From JAUVZF01 sp964449275 (lineage in GTDB: Bacteria; Planctomycetota; Phycisphaerae; FEN-1346), in contig CAYVAM010000020.1 of NCBI GenBank assembly GCA_964449275.1, forward strand, positions 1-35,159: a stretch of DNA of 35,159 bases, written 5' to 3'. Shown here in pieces: positions 17,701 through 27,346 of this stretch. Made by a program: the position numbers and the translations under genes. The number at the start of each line of letters is the position of its first letter. Position 1 is the first letter of the stretch. Below the pieces are notes generated by a model. It had not been told where the DNA came from. It did no database searches and worked only from the letters and a program-made list of their open reading frames with translations.

Positions 17701-19446
17701 GCCGTGACGATGATGCTGTTGGAGACGGGCTCGGCCACCACGGTCACCAGATCGTTCGGGTCGATGGTCCGCCCGGTACCTCGCTGTGGCTGGAAGGCTT
17801 GGCTGACGGCCGGTGCGACGCTGGAGGCCTGGGCGAACTTCAGGGGAATCAGCACGGGTTCGGTCACGGTGCCCGGGCTGGCCGTGTCGAGTTGCGTGGC
17901 CAGTTCGCGGATCTTGTTGAAGGTCTCGTCGTCGGCCCGCACCATCAGCATCCGCGCGTCGCGGTCGGCCTCGATGACGACGTTCGAGCGCGGCCCGCTG
18001 CTGCTCATGCCGTAGGAGCCGTACCGGCTGCTCCGGCTGCTCCGCTGCCCGCCCGTTACGAACACGCGGTTCAGGACCTGTGCCACGGCCGTCGGGTCGG
18101 CGTTCGTTAGCGGGATGGTCCGCACGGCGTACTGATCCGACGTGGCGACGTCGAGTTGCTCGATGAGTTTGGCGATCTGGTCGTGGTCCTCGGCGCTGGC
18201 GCGGACGATGAGCGAGTTGGAACTGCTGTCGGCGTTGATACGGACCTGCCCGGTCGTGGTCGATTGTCGCGACCAGCGGCTCCAGTAACTGCCGCCGCCC
18301 GACGACGAGGCCCCCTTCTGCATCGTCGACTGAAGGGCCGACGCCACGTCCGTCGCGTCGGCGTGTTCCAGGCGGTACACCTTCACGGTGACCTGGTCCT
18401 CGTTCTGCGCCTGGTCGATCTCGTCGATGACCTTGGCGATGAGTGTGTGCTTCTCGACCGGTGCCGAGACGATGACGAGCCGGCCGGCCTCGTCGCCGGT
18501 TATCGTGACGCGGGAGGCGTCGGTCGCGCCGGACGCGGCGGACCGGCCGTAGCGGCTCGCGCCGCCGGCCCCGGACGACGACGCAAAGATCTCCTTCAGG
18601 GCCGTCACGACGACCTGGACCTCGGCGTTCTTGATGGGGTACGTCTTGACGAGCGGCGTGCCGACCTCGCCGGTGGCCTTGTCGAGGTTGGTGGCCATCT
18701 TCATGACCTTGTCCACCTCGGCGGACGGGCCGCTGATAACCAGGCCGTTGGACCCGGCGTCGGCGCTGACGACAACGGACGGCTGCCCACCCGCCGTGCG
18801 CCGACCCGAGCGGCTTGTGCTTGTGCCGGTCGCAGGCGCGGCCGCCGATTGCACCATCTGCTGGAGCACGGGCGCGACCTCCACAGCCCGGGCATTCTTC
18901 AGAAGCATGAGTTCGGTTCGGACGCCGGCGGTCTTCTCGGCGTCGAGTTTGGTGACCAGGGCGCGGACCTTCTGGAGGTTCGCCTCGCCGGCGGTCACGA
19001 GCAGGCTGTTGGAGACCGGCTCGGCCACGACCGTGACGGTGTCTGCCGAACTGGTGCGGCGTCCTCGCGGCGTCTCGAACGCCTGGCCCACGGCCGCGGC
19101 GAGGCTGGCGGCCTGGGCGAACTTCAGGGGGATGAGCGTCGGCTCGCCCCGCGCCCCGGCACTGGCGACATCCAACTGCTCGGCCAGCGCCTTGACCTTG
19201 GCAAAGGTCTCATCGTCGGCGTGCACGACGAGCATGTGGGCATCGACGTCCGCCTGGATGACCAGCGTGGGGGCCACACGGCTTGAACTGGAGCCCCACT
19301 GGCTTCGCCGCCGCGAACTCGTCAGGAAGACCAAGTCCAGCAGGTCCTCCACCTGCTGGGGGTCGGCGTGCTTCAGGGGAATGAGCCTTACGGTGTAGGT
19401 CTCGGCGGGAGTCACGTCGATTTCCTTGATGAGCGCCGCGATGCGT
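11763..19446 (-). CDS. gspD: Giant secretin, 3' part: about 26 N-type domains plus the secretin barrel domain
   Basis: This is the continuous frame from the assembly gap to the stop, about 2,560 codons. It opens mid-domain (RIAALIKEID) with no signal peptide, so the in-frame ATG at 19415 is not a natural start. It holds about 26 consecutive secretin_N-type units of 75-110 residues. Each follows one scheme: (V/I)R(V/I)xPLKNADA, a helix ending LxxLF, a variable loop, xVxADxRTNSLIVSA, and a helix ending xxLIxxLD. The last is followed by one complete secretin domain (about 12700-12000) with IGQRVPFI, VTPRINPDGFVKLEV, IIIGGLI and VPFLGDIPGLGWLFRS, then a charged tail of about 90 residues. Secretins form the outer-membrane gate of type II secretion. 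A normal GspD carries three such N-domains after N0. Confidence 0.93.
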
Positions 19447-19456
19447 TNNNNNNNNN
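19447..19456. other. Assembly gap (10 N) inside the secretin gene
   Basis: The gap cuts one N-domain between VRISAD and RIAALIKEID. The paralogous domain at about 18250-18140 has 16-17 extra residues there (SSSNSLIVRASAEDHD), so the true missing stretch is about 47 bases and the 10 N are a placeholder. The frame differs on the two sides, as expected for a wrong gap length. Confidence 0.9.
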
Positions 19457-22400
19457 NTCCGCGCTGATGCGGACCTGGCCGGTTGCCTGCGGGCGGCTCC
19501 AGCGGCTGGCCCCGCCGGAGGACGACTTCTGGAACGTGTTCTGGAGCGCATTTTCCACGTCACCGGCGGCGGCATACTTGAGGCGGTAGACCTTGACGGT
19601 GACCTGGTCCTCGCTCTGGGCCTGGTCGATCTCGTCGATGACTTTGGCGATGAGTTCGTGCTTCTCGGCTGCGGCGGAAACGATGACGAGCCGCCCGTGC
19701 CCCTGCCGGCGCCCGACCGGGAGGCGAAGATGTCCGTCAGCGCCGCGACGACCGTCTGCACGTTGGCGTTCTTCACGGGGTACGTCTTGACGATGGCCGC
19801 AAGCGTCTGGTCCATCTCGTCGATGAGTTTGGCGATCTTGAGATGCTCCTCGGCCGGCGCGCGGACGACGACGGAGTTGCTGCTGCGGTCGGCGCTGATT
19901 TGGACCTGGCCGGCGCTGCTTGCTCTTGTTGCACCGCCTGTTGCACTCCGCCGCACCCCGCCGGAGGCCGATCGCCCGACCGTCGCCGAAAGCGCCGTGG
20001 CGACCGTCGAGGCATCGGCGTTCTGGAGCCGATAGACCTTGATGGTGATGTCGCCGAGGCCCTGGGCCTCGTCCATCTGCGTGATGACCGACTCGATGAG
20101 TTTGTGCTCCTCGGCCGGCGCCGACACGATGATCATGCGTCCGGCCTCGTCGCCGGTGATGATGATCTCGGTATCGAGGACCGTCTTGGCGGATCGTTTT
20201 CCGGCGGTCGTGGTCTTGGTGGCGGCGCCGAACACTTCGCGCAGCGCCGTGACGGTCGGCGCGATCTCGGCGTTCTTGACGGGGTACGTGCGGATGGACG
20301 TGACGGCGGCCATGCCCGACTGGTCGAGTTCCTCGACGATGCCCGCGACGATCTCCATCGCGTCGGTCGGCGCGGTCACGATGACGGAGTTCGTCTGCCT
20401 GTTGGCCGACACGTTGACCATCGAGGCGATATCGACCTGGGTGATGCCCTGCTTGGTCCGCAGTTCCAGCACCTGGCGGATCATCTCGACGCGTTGCTGC
20501 TGCGGCTGCTTCGGCGTCGGGCGGCCTTTCGACGACGAGCTGCTCGACTTGGGCTGGGGCTTCGGCGCGGACGTCCGCTGGACGGCCCGCTGGAACAGTT
20601 CCTTGAGGTTCTGGGCCACCTCCGTGGCGTCGGTGTTCTTGAGGGGGAAGATCCGGAGTTCGCTGACGACCGTGGGGACCTGGTCGAGTTGCTTGATGAG
20701 CATCTCGACGTCCTCGAAGTCGAGCGGCTTGGCCCGGACGATGACCGACCGGGTCCGGAGGTCGGCCACGACGTTGATGACGGGCGGCGGCGCGGGGGCG
20801 GGCGGCGCCTTCTGTTGGCCCCTCTGCTGGGCCTTGGGTTTCGGGTTGAACAGTTCATCGAGCGTTTGGGCAACGGTCTGGGGGTCGGCCTTCTCGATCT
20901 TAAAGACCCGGAACTCGGCGTCGACGTCCATGGAAGTCAGCGTGAGTTCGTCCACGAGGTCCTGGAGGTAGTCGAGTTCCTGGCGGCTGCCGGAGACGAT
21001 AAGCGAGTTGGAGTTCTTGTCGACGGCGATGGTGACGCCGGGCGGCGCTTCCTTGGTGTCCGCGTCGCCGGGTTCTTGCGTGCCGGCGTCGGGCGCGGAG
21101 GCTTTGCCGGGGCCTTCCACGCCGACGGGGCCGGATTCTCCTTCCGGCCCTTTCGTTGCTTCGGGCGCTTCGGTGGTCACGGTCACCTCATTGCCGGTCA
21201 TCTGCTTGTAGACCGAGCGGAGGACCTGTGCCATTTTCTCGGCCTTGACGCTTATGAGCGGGATCACACGGACGCGGTACGAGTTGTCCTCGGCGGCCTT
21301 GTCGAGTTTGGTGATGATCGGCTCGATGACCTTCAGGTCGGCTTCCTTGGCGATGATGGTGATGGCGTTGGAGAACTCGTCGGCCGAGATGACGGGCTTG
21401 TCGCCCTTGCGGGTCTTGTACATATCCTCCAGTTGAGCGGCGACCTCGACGGCGTCGGCGTTCTGGAGCCAGACGTACTGGACGTCGGCCTCCGGCGCCG
21501 CAGGCGCCTGGTCGAGGCTGTGGAGGATCTCCTCGATCAGGGCGAAGTGCGACGGCGTGGTCGAGATGACGAGGCTCTGCGTCCGGTCGTCGGCGGCGAT
21601 GCTGAACGGCACCGACGGCGCGTTTCGGCTACGGCCGGCCTGCTGACGCAGCATGTCCTGGAACAGTCTTCCGAGCGAGTCGGCCAGGGCCGACGGCTCG
21701 CCGTTCACGAGCGGGTAGACGCGGACCTCGGCGCCGGTGCCGGTGGACCCCTGGTCCAGGGTGTGGATCATCTCGACGACGGCGGGGATCTCGGCCGCCG
21801 GCCCGCGCACCAGGACGCTGTTGGAGTTCAACTCCGGCGTGACCGTCACGCTATCGTCCTGCTGGGGGCGTGGCGGTCCGCGCCAGGGACCGAACCTCGA
21901 CCGGGAGGAAGACGCCGCTGACCCGGCGGCCAGCGCCGAGTTGACGGCCTCGGCAAGGCTTTCCGCCTGGGCGTTCTTCAGTGCGACGATGACGATGCCG
22001 GACTGGCCTGTCGCACCCTCGGCATCGAACGTCTTGATCAACTCCGCGGCCAGGGCGAGTTTCTCGGGCGGGCCCTGGACGACGACGTCGTTGGTGTCCG
22101 GCATGGCGGCGACGCGGACATCCGCTGCCGTCCGCTCGCTCCCGCGGCCGTACCGTCCGGAGGGGGCCGGCGTATCGACGAGCATCGTCTGGAGCACGCT
22201 GACGATGTCGGCGGCCTTGGCGGCCTTCAGGCGAAACGTCCTGGTCTCGCGTGCGAGGTTCGTGTCAACTTCGAGTTTCTTGATAAGAGCGTCGATCGTC
22301 TCGAACTGTGTGGGTGTGGCGGCGACGAGGACCTGGTTGGTGGCCACGTCGGCCTCGAATCGCGGCTCCGGCTCGCCGTCGGCGGCTGCTCCGCCGCGCG

Positions 22401-25400
22401 ACCGTTGTTGCTGGGCGAACAGGCGGTTCAGCGAGACGGCGAGTTCCCCGGCCTTGGCGCTGGTGAGCCGATAGGTGCGGACCTGGATCTGGCCGGGGGA
22501 ATCGGCCACGTCGAGCGACGCGACCAGGGTCGCGATCTCCTCGATCTTGTCGCGCGGGGCGTCGACGACGAGCGTCCGGTCGCCGGGTGCGGCGGCGATG
22601 ACCACGCGTTCGTCCTTGCCGGTCGTCGGCCTCGACCTGCCGTACCCATACCGGCTGCTGCGATAGGAGGAACTCGACGCGGGCGTGGTCTGGTACAGTT
22701 GGCCGAGCATCTGTGCCAGTTGGTTCGCCGAGACGTGTTTCAACTGGATTCTTCGGATCTCGCGAGCCTGCTGCTGCGTGGCCTTGTCGAGGGTGGCGAT
22801 CATCTCCTCGAACATTTTGCGGTCGGCTTCCGGCCCGCGAATGAGGACGGAGTTCGAGAGCGGTTCGGCCTCGATGACGACGGACTCGGTCTCGCCCGGC
22901 TTGGGCCGGGGCACCATCGCTTTGAGCGTGTCGGCGAGTTGCACGGCGTCGGCCGACTGGAGCCGGATCATCCGCATCGGTTCGGCGCCCTCGGCCGGCG
23001 GCACGTCCAGCACCGTGATGAGTTCGGCGATGGCCTTCTGGTCGTCGTCGGCGGCGGAGACCAGGAGGCTGTTGGTCCGCTCGTTGGCGGTAATCACAAC
23101 CGGGACGGTGGTGGCCCCCGGCGTGGGGCGGTAACTGCGGCTTGATGAATACCGCGAGTAACTTGAACTCGATCGGCGCGATGCGTACACCTGCCGGAGC
23201 GTCTCGGCGAGTTCGCGCGCGTTGGCGTGCTTGAGCGGCACGATGCGCGTCGTCGCGGTGGTGAGCGGGGCGGCCGAGGTTTCCAGTTCCTCGAGGAGTT
23301 TTTCGATGGTCGGCCAGTCGCCGGGTGCGGCCGAGATGAGCAGGCTGTTCGTGGCCGACTCGGCCTCGACGCGGACGTTGTTGGCCGAGACGGCGCCGTA
23401 GCGGCCGGTGGTAGTCTGCTGGGCGAGCATTCGCGTCAGCGCCTGGGCGAGTTCCCTGGCGTCGCCGACCTTGAGTCGGACGACGTGAATTTCGCGGGCC
23501 TTCTCGTCGAGCGGCTTGTCGAGTTCGGTGATGAGTTTTTCGGCCGTCTGGATGTCGCCGGCGGACCCCGCCACGATGAGGCTGTTGGTGCGGACGTCGG
23601 CGCTGACGACGGTCTGGGACCGGGAGATCGTTCGGCCGTAGCGGTCGGTCTCGCGCTTGGCGACGGCGTTCTGGATGACGCCGGCGAGTTGCTGTGCGTC
23701 GGCGACTTTGAGGCGGAAGGTCCGGATGTTGCCGCCCTCGGTCATGGCCTTGTCGAGTTGCTTGACCATCTGCTCGATGGCCTTGAAATCGGCGTCCGGC
23801 GCGCGGACGAGGATGCTGTTGCTGGCCGCATCGCCCTGGACAAAAACGGTTTGCCGCTGGCCCCGCTCGGTGTATGGCATCAGGCCGCGCAACGTATCGG
23901 CGATCTTGACGGCGTCGCCGGCGGTGACGTGGATGATGCGGACGGCGTCGGCCTTCTCGGCGTCCGGCGTATCCATGGTCGCCACGAGTTCGGCGATGGC
24001 CTTCTGGTCGTCGGCGGCGGCGGAGACGAGCAGGCAGTTGCTGCGGTCGCTGGCGGAGATAATGACGGGTACGAAGGGCTGTGACGACCTGCTGCGGCTG
24101 TAGCCGTAACTGCGGTTGCGCCACTGGTAGATGTTGTTGAGCGCGTCGGCCAGTTCGCGGGCCTTGGCGTGCTGGAGGGGGATGATTCGCATGGAGCCGG
24201 TTGCCGTCGGGACGGCCGTGGCCTTGAGTTCTTCGAGAAGTTTTTCGATGGTGGGCCAGTCGCCTGGTGCGGCCGAGATGAGCAGGCTGTTGGTTCCGGC
24301 GTCGGCGGCGATTCGCACGTTGGTGGCGGTGCGGTCGTAGGGGTTTCTCGGGTCGCCCTGGCTGAGCATCCGCGTGAGCGAGGAAGCCAGTTCCCGTGCG
24401 TCGCCGGCCTTGAGTTGGACGACGTGGATTTCGCGGGTCTGCTCGCCCTCCTCGATTGGTTTGTCGAGTTCGGTGATGAGTTGCTCGGCGACCTGGATGT
24501 CGCCGGCCGAACCGGAGACGATGAGACTGTTGGTGCGCGTGTCGGCGCTGACACGCGTGCTCATGGCGCTGGAACTGCGGCTGTAACTGCGGCTGCGCGG
24601 GTCGCCGGACGACCGGCTGATGGCGTTCTCGACGACGCGGGCAAGTTGCTGGGCGTCGGCCACTTTGAGTTTGAAGACCCGCATGCCGCCGGCTTCCTGG
24701 CTCGCCTGGTCGAGGGTGAGGATGAGTTCCTCGATACGGGTCATCTGGTCGAGCGGCGCGGTGACGATGAGTCGGTTCGTATTCACGTCGGCCACGACGC
24801 GTGCCTGCATGGTCTGGCTGCCCGACGAGGAGGAGCGGCTGGAACTGGAGCGCGAACCGGAGTAGGAGGCCTGCTGCGGCAGGAGTTGCTTGATCGTGTT
24901 GGCGAGGTCTTCGGCGCGGGCGTTCTTCAGGTTAAAGACGCGCATGTCGCCGGTTGCGCCCGGCTCGATGGCATCGAGTTGCTCGACGATCTGCTCGGCC
25001 AGGGCGATGTTCTCGCCCGAGCCGGACAGAAACAGCGTGTTGGTCCGCTGGTCGGCGGTGGCCTTGATGCCCATGTCGGAGGGCTTCACCGGCTGCCCGT
25101 AGTTGGGGTTGCGTGTGTAGCGGCCTTCGTGGTCGCGGATGTATTTCGGCTCCGAGCCGGAGCGGCTGGGCGGAAACAGGTTGCTGACGATGGTCGCGAT
25201 GTCTTTGGCCGAGGCGTGCTTGAGTTTGTAGGTCTTCAGTTGCTTGTCGGCCGAGAGCGTGCCGGTATCGAGTTCGTCGAGGATGACGCGGATGCGTTTC
25301 ATGTTTTCGAGACGGTCGGTGATGATGATGCCCCGTCCGCGTCCGAGCGGGGCAACGGCGCCGTAGGTCGAGACGACCGGCATGAGGACGCGGACGGCAT

Positions 25401-26217
25401 CCTCGGCGCTGATGAACTTCAGTGGCAGCATCATCGTCATGAGTTGGCCGGGACGCAGTTTGTCGGCCTCGTCCCAGCCCTTGACGATCCGGAGCGGCGC
25501 CTTCGCGGCCTCTTTGATGGGAACCACGCGAAGGAAGCGCGGCGTATCGACGGCCGTGTATCCGCGCATCGCCAGAAGGAGGTTGAGCGTATCGAACGCC
25601 TCGTCGAAGGTGTACGGCTGCGGGTCGAAGAACGTGAGCGTGCCCTCGACGTGATACTCGCCGAGGATCGGTTTGCCGGCCATCTGGGCGAAGCGGCGGA
25701 TGACGTCATCGTAGGGAATGCCGTCGAACTGGAATCGGATCTCCTGCTTGTCGGCCGCCTTAGCCGCCTGCTTGTCGGCCACCTTAGCCGCCGGCTTCGG
25801 CGCGGGCTTGGCTTCCGCCTTGTCGGCCGGCTTAGCCGCCGGCTTCGGCGCGGTCTTGGCTTCCGGCTTGTCGGCCACCTTAGCCGCCGGCTTGGGCGCG
25901 GGCTTGGCGGGGGCGGGCGCGACGGGCTTGGCCTTGTCCGCAACGGGCGTCGGCGCCTTGGGTGCGGGCGCGGGCGCCACCTTCTCGGCGACAGGTGGCT
26001 TGGGCGCGGGCTTGGCGGGGGCGGGCGCGACGGGCTTGGCCTTGTCCGCAACGGGCGTCGGCGCCTTGGGTGCGGGCGCGGGCGCCACCTTCTCGGCGAC
26101 AGGTGGCTTCGGCGCCGCGGGGGGTGCGTCGGCCGCACGCGCGGCTGCCGCGAGAACGATCGGCAGACACACGAGGGCTACCGCGAGGCGTTTGGGAATC
26201 AGGTCGGCAGTTCGCAT
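19457..26217 (-). CDS. gspD: Giant secretin, 5' part: signal peptide, N0 and about 24 N-type domains
   Basis: The start is the ATG at 26217, six bases after AAGGAG; the ATG at 26223 abuts that site and is unlikely. Residues 1-28 form a signal peptide (cleaved at ARA/AD). Residues 29-157 are an Ala/Lys/Pro linker. Residues 158-240 are an N0/STN-like domain (IRFQFDGIPYDDVIRRFAQMAG). After that, 24 secretin_N-type units follow head to tail, several with long Ser/Arg/Tyr/Gly loops. There is no barrel domain in this part. The frame breaks at 19693, but the protein text resumes in another frame up to the gap and continues beyond it in the 3' part. I therefore read one gene of about 4,820 codons as assembled and perhaps 4,855 when repaired. 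GspM ends 54 bases upstream. Confidence 0.92.
19690..19706 (-). other. Out-of-frame deletion or misassembly junction in the secretin gene
   Basis: Upstream, the frame reads TDIFASRSGAGRGTG and then turns to nonsense. A different frame resumes exactly at RLVIVSAAAEKHELIAKVIDEID from 19693. The paralogous domain has about 23 more residues here, including a Ser/Arg/Tyr-rich loop and VTITGDEAG. Around 70 bases therefore appear to be lost. Collapse of a near-identical repeat during assembly is likeliest, given the N gap only 240 bases away; a real mutation is not excluded. Confidence 0.75.
22759..24684 (-). repeat. Duplicated four-domain block inside the secretin
   Basis: Domains 24684-23728 and 23727-22759 (957 and 969 bp) repeat in the same order: MRVFKLKVADAQQLA with IRTFRLKVADAQQLA, REIHVVQLKAGDARELA with REIHVVRLKVGDARELA, then MRIIPLQHAKARELADAL with TRIVPLKHANARELAETL. 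Nucleotide identity is high in places, for example at 23290-23350 against 24230-24290. This indicates segmental duplication of a whole block rather than single-domain addition. Confidence 0.85.
25759..25890 (-). repeat. 48-bp imperfect tandem repeat in the Ala/Lys/Pro linker
   Basis: The phrase CTTAGCCGCC recurs at 25759, 25783, 25831 and 25879 (steps 24, 48 and 48). It encodes repeats of the type KPAAKxADKxEAK. This is a disordered, positively charged linker between the signal peptide and N0, possibly suited to peptidoglycan passage or binding. Confidence 0.7.
25891..26106 (-). repeat. Perfect 108-bp tandem duplication in the secretin linker
   Basis: Two 108-bp units (25891-25998 and 25999-26106) appear identical base for base. 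They encode two copies of a 36-residue stretch beginning KPPVAEKVAPAPAPKAPTP. Perfect identity implies recent duplication or homogenisation; copy number could vary between strains or be collapsed in the assembly. Confidence 0.88.
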
Positions 26218-26237
26218 GAACATCTCCTTGGGACCGT

Positions 26238-26262
26238 ACGGGCCGCGGGCCTGGGGGCCCGT
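26238..26262 (-). other. Hairpin between gspM and the secretin gene
   Basis: ACGGGCC pairs with GGCCCGT around an 11-base loop in the 54-base spacer, just before the secretin ribosome-binding site. It could adjust expression or mRNA stability at the gspM-secretin boundary. Confidence 0.35.
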
Positions 26263-26271
26263 AAGGCCTGT

Positions 26272-27342
26272 CTATTGAGTCGTGCCTTTCGGCGACGGCG
26301 TTTTGGCAGGTGGCGTTTGGTTGAGTTTTGTGAGTCCGGGCGGCCATTGCTCGGCCTTCAGCGCATGCTTTTCCGACAGGTATCGTCCGAGTTCGACGGC
26401 ATGGTACTCGGCGTCGACTCGAAGCACGATGCGACTGCTCGAAAGGATGCCGGGCTTGCCCGGCATGGGCAGCGGTCGGTAATCGACCGTGACGATAGTG
26501 CCTCCGGCCAGGTCGTCGCCGGTCTTGTAACTGGCGACGTTGCCGCTGCTGGAGTCGCGAACGAGGATATCGGTCTTGCCGCCCCAGGTGGGCAGTCCGA
26601 CCAAACGGTACCGGCCTCTCGGCACCTCCGGCGGGCGTGGCGGCGACGGGGCGGTCGGTTTGGGCGTCGGCCGCGTGGGCTCGGGCTGACGGGCACGGAT
26701 GTAAGGCCGGAAGAGGTCCCGCGTGGCAATGACCTGGTAATGTTTACGGTCGGCGCCTTCCAGGGCGGCCGGATCGATCTCCGCCGCGGCCTTACCCGTG
26801 ACGAGCGTCTCCCCTTTGGGGGGGTAGAGGACGAGCGTGGCGTACTTGACCTGCAACTCGACATCTGTATGACTTTGAATGGGCGAGAGCACGAGGTTGT
26901 CGAGGCGGTGGAGGTGCGGTTCCCTGGTCATCAGGTAGAGGAAGTTGATGATCTTCTCCAGGCCTCCGCGCACCTGCACCATCCATCCGACCTCTTTGTA
27001 GATGCCAGGCACCCGCGCGCCGGTGATCGGCTTGAGTGTGAGACGCTCGGCGCTAAGGCCGCTGGCCGCAAGGACGGCGGTGATCCGGGTGCGGATTTTT
27101 TCGCTGACCTTGAGTTCATCGACCCCATACGTCTTGGCGGCAAGTTGCGCGAGGCGGATCTTGTAAGAAGGCTCCCTGGCCTTCTCGGCGTAGGCCTCTT
27201 CAATCTGGATTACGAGTTCCCTGGCCTGGTTGAACTGTCGGGCGGCGGGCATGAGAAAAACCCGGTTGATCGCCAGGTAGGTCACGAAACCGGCGATGAT
27301 GAGTCCGGCGCCGGCAGCCAGGATTTTCTCCCGCTTGTTCAT
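26272..27342 (-). CDS. gspM: GspM/PilO-like inner-membrane protein with GspC-like C-terminal domain
   Basis: The product is 356 residues, about twice the usual GspM. A short cytoplasmic N-terminus and one membrane segment (residues 9-30) lead into a helical stretch and a PilO/GspM ferredoxin-like domain (about 80-185; RLTLKPITGARVPG, VRGGLEKIINFLYLMT). After ATRDLFRPYI and a Pro-rich linker (about 218-243) comes a small beta domain (about 245-300; YRLVGLPTWGGKTDILVRD, YKTGDDLAGGTIVTVDYRPL). That matches the pattern of the GspC homology region or PilP. In T2SS this region docks the inner-membrane platform onto secretin N0. No separate gspC is seen, so this fusion probably does both jobs. It starts four bases after the gspL stop. 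Confidence 0.8.
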   Translation of the reverse strand: MNKREKILAAGAGLIIAGFVTYLAINRVFLMPAARQFNQARELVIQIEEAYAEKAREPSYKIRLAQLAAKTYGVDELKVSEKIRTRITAVLAASGLSAERLTLKPITGARVPGIYKEVGWMVQVRGGLEKIINFLYLMTREPHLHRLDNLVLSPIQSHTDVELQVKYATLVLYPPKGETLVTGKAAAEIDPAALEGADRKHYQVIATRDLFRPYIRARQPEPTRPTPKPTAPSPPRPPEVPRGRYRLVGLPTWGGKTDILVRDSSSGNVASYKTGDDLAGGTIVTVDYRPLPMPGKPGILSSSRIVLRVDAEYHAVELGRYLSEKHALKAEQWPPGLTKLNQTPPAKTPSPKGTTQ

Positions 27343-27346
27343 GACC

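Larger units (their letters stand above)
17367..19791 (-). repeat. Duplicated five-domain block inside the secretin
   Basis: Five consecutive N-domains (18650 to 17367, 428 codons) repeat, in the same order, the five just upstream (19791 to 18651). Matching openings are VKTYPIKNAEV with VKTYPVKNANV, VKVYRLEHADA with VKVYRLKYAAA, VRTIPLTNADP with VRLIPLKHADP, LIPLKFAQASS with LIPLKFAQAAS, and EMLILENAKAE with ELMLLKNARAV. The upstream copy is about 143 bp shorter, including the 10 N. That deficit is largely explained by the gap and the junction loss. Two further units at 20290-19800 (IRTYPVKNAEI, IKVYRLQNADA) look like an older partial third copy. Confidence 0.8.

Noticed and set aside
19690..19706. 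Programmed ribosomal frameshift
   Set aside because: No slippery heptamer is visible, and about 23 residues of conserved domain are missing, which a frameshift alone cannot explain.
11763..26217. Two separate genes, an N-domain-only protein and a secretin
   Set aside because: The second ORF would start inside a domain without a signal peptide, and N-domain text continues in a third frame right up to the gap.
11763..26217. CRISPR-like direct repeats
   Set aside because: The repetition is protein-domain periodicity of 75-110 codons with divergent DNA, not short identical repeats with spacers.
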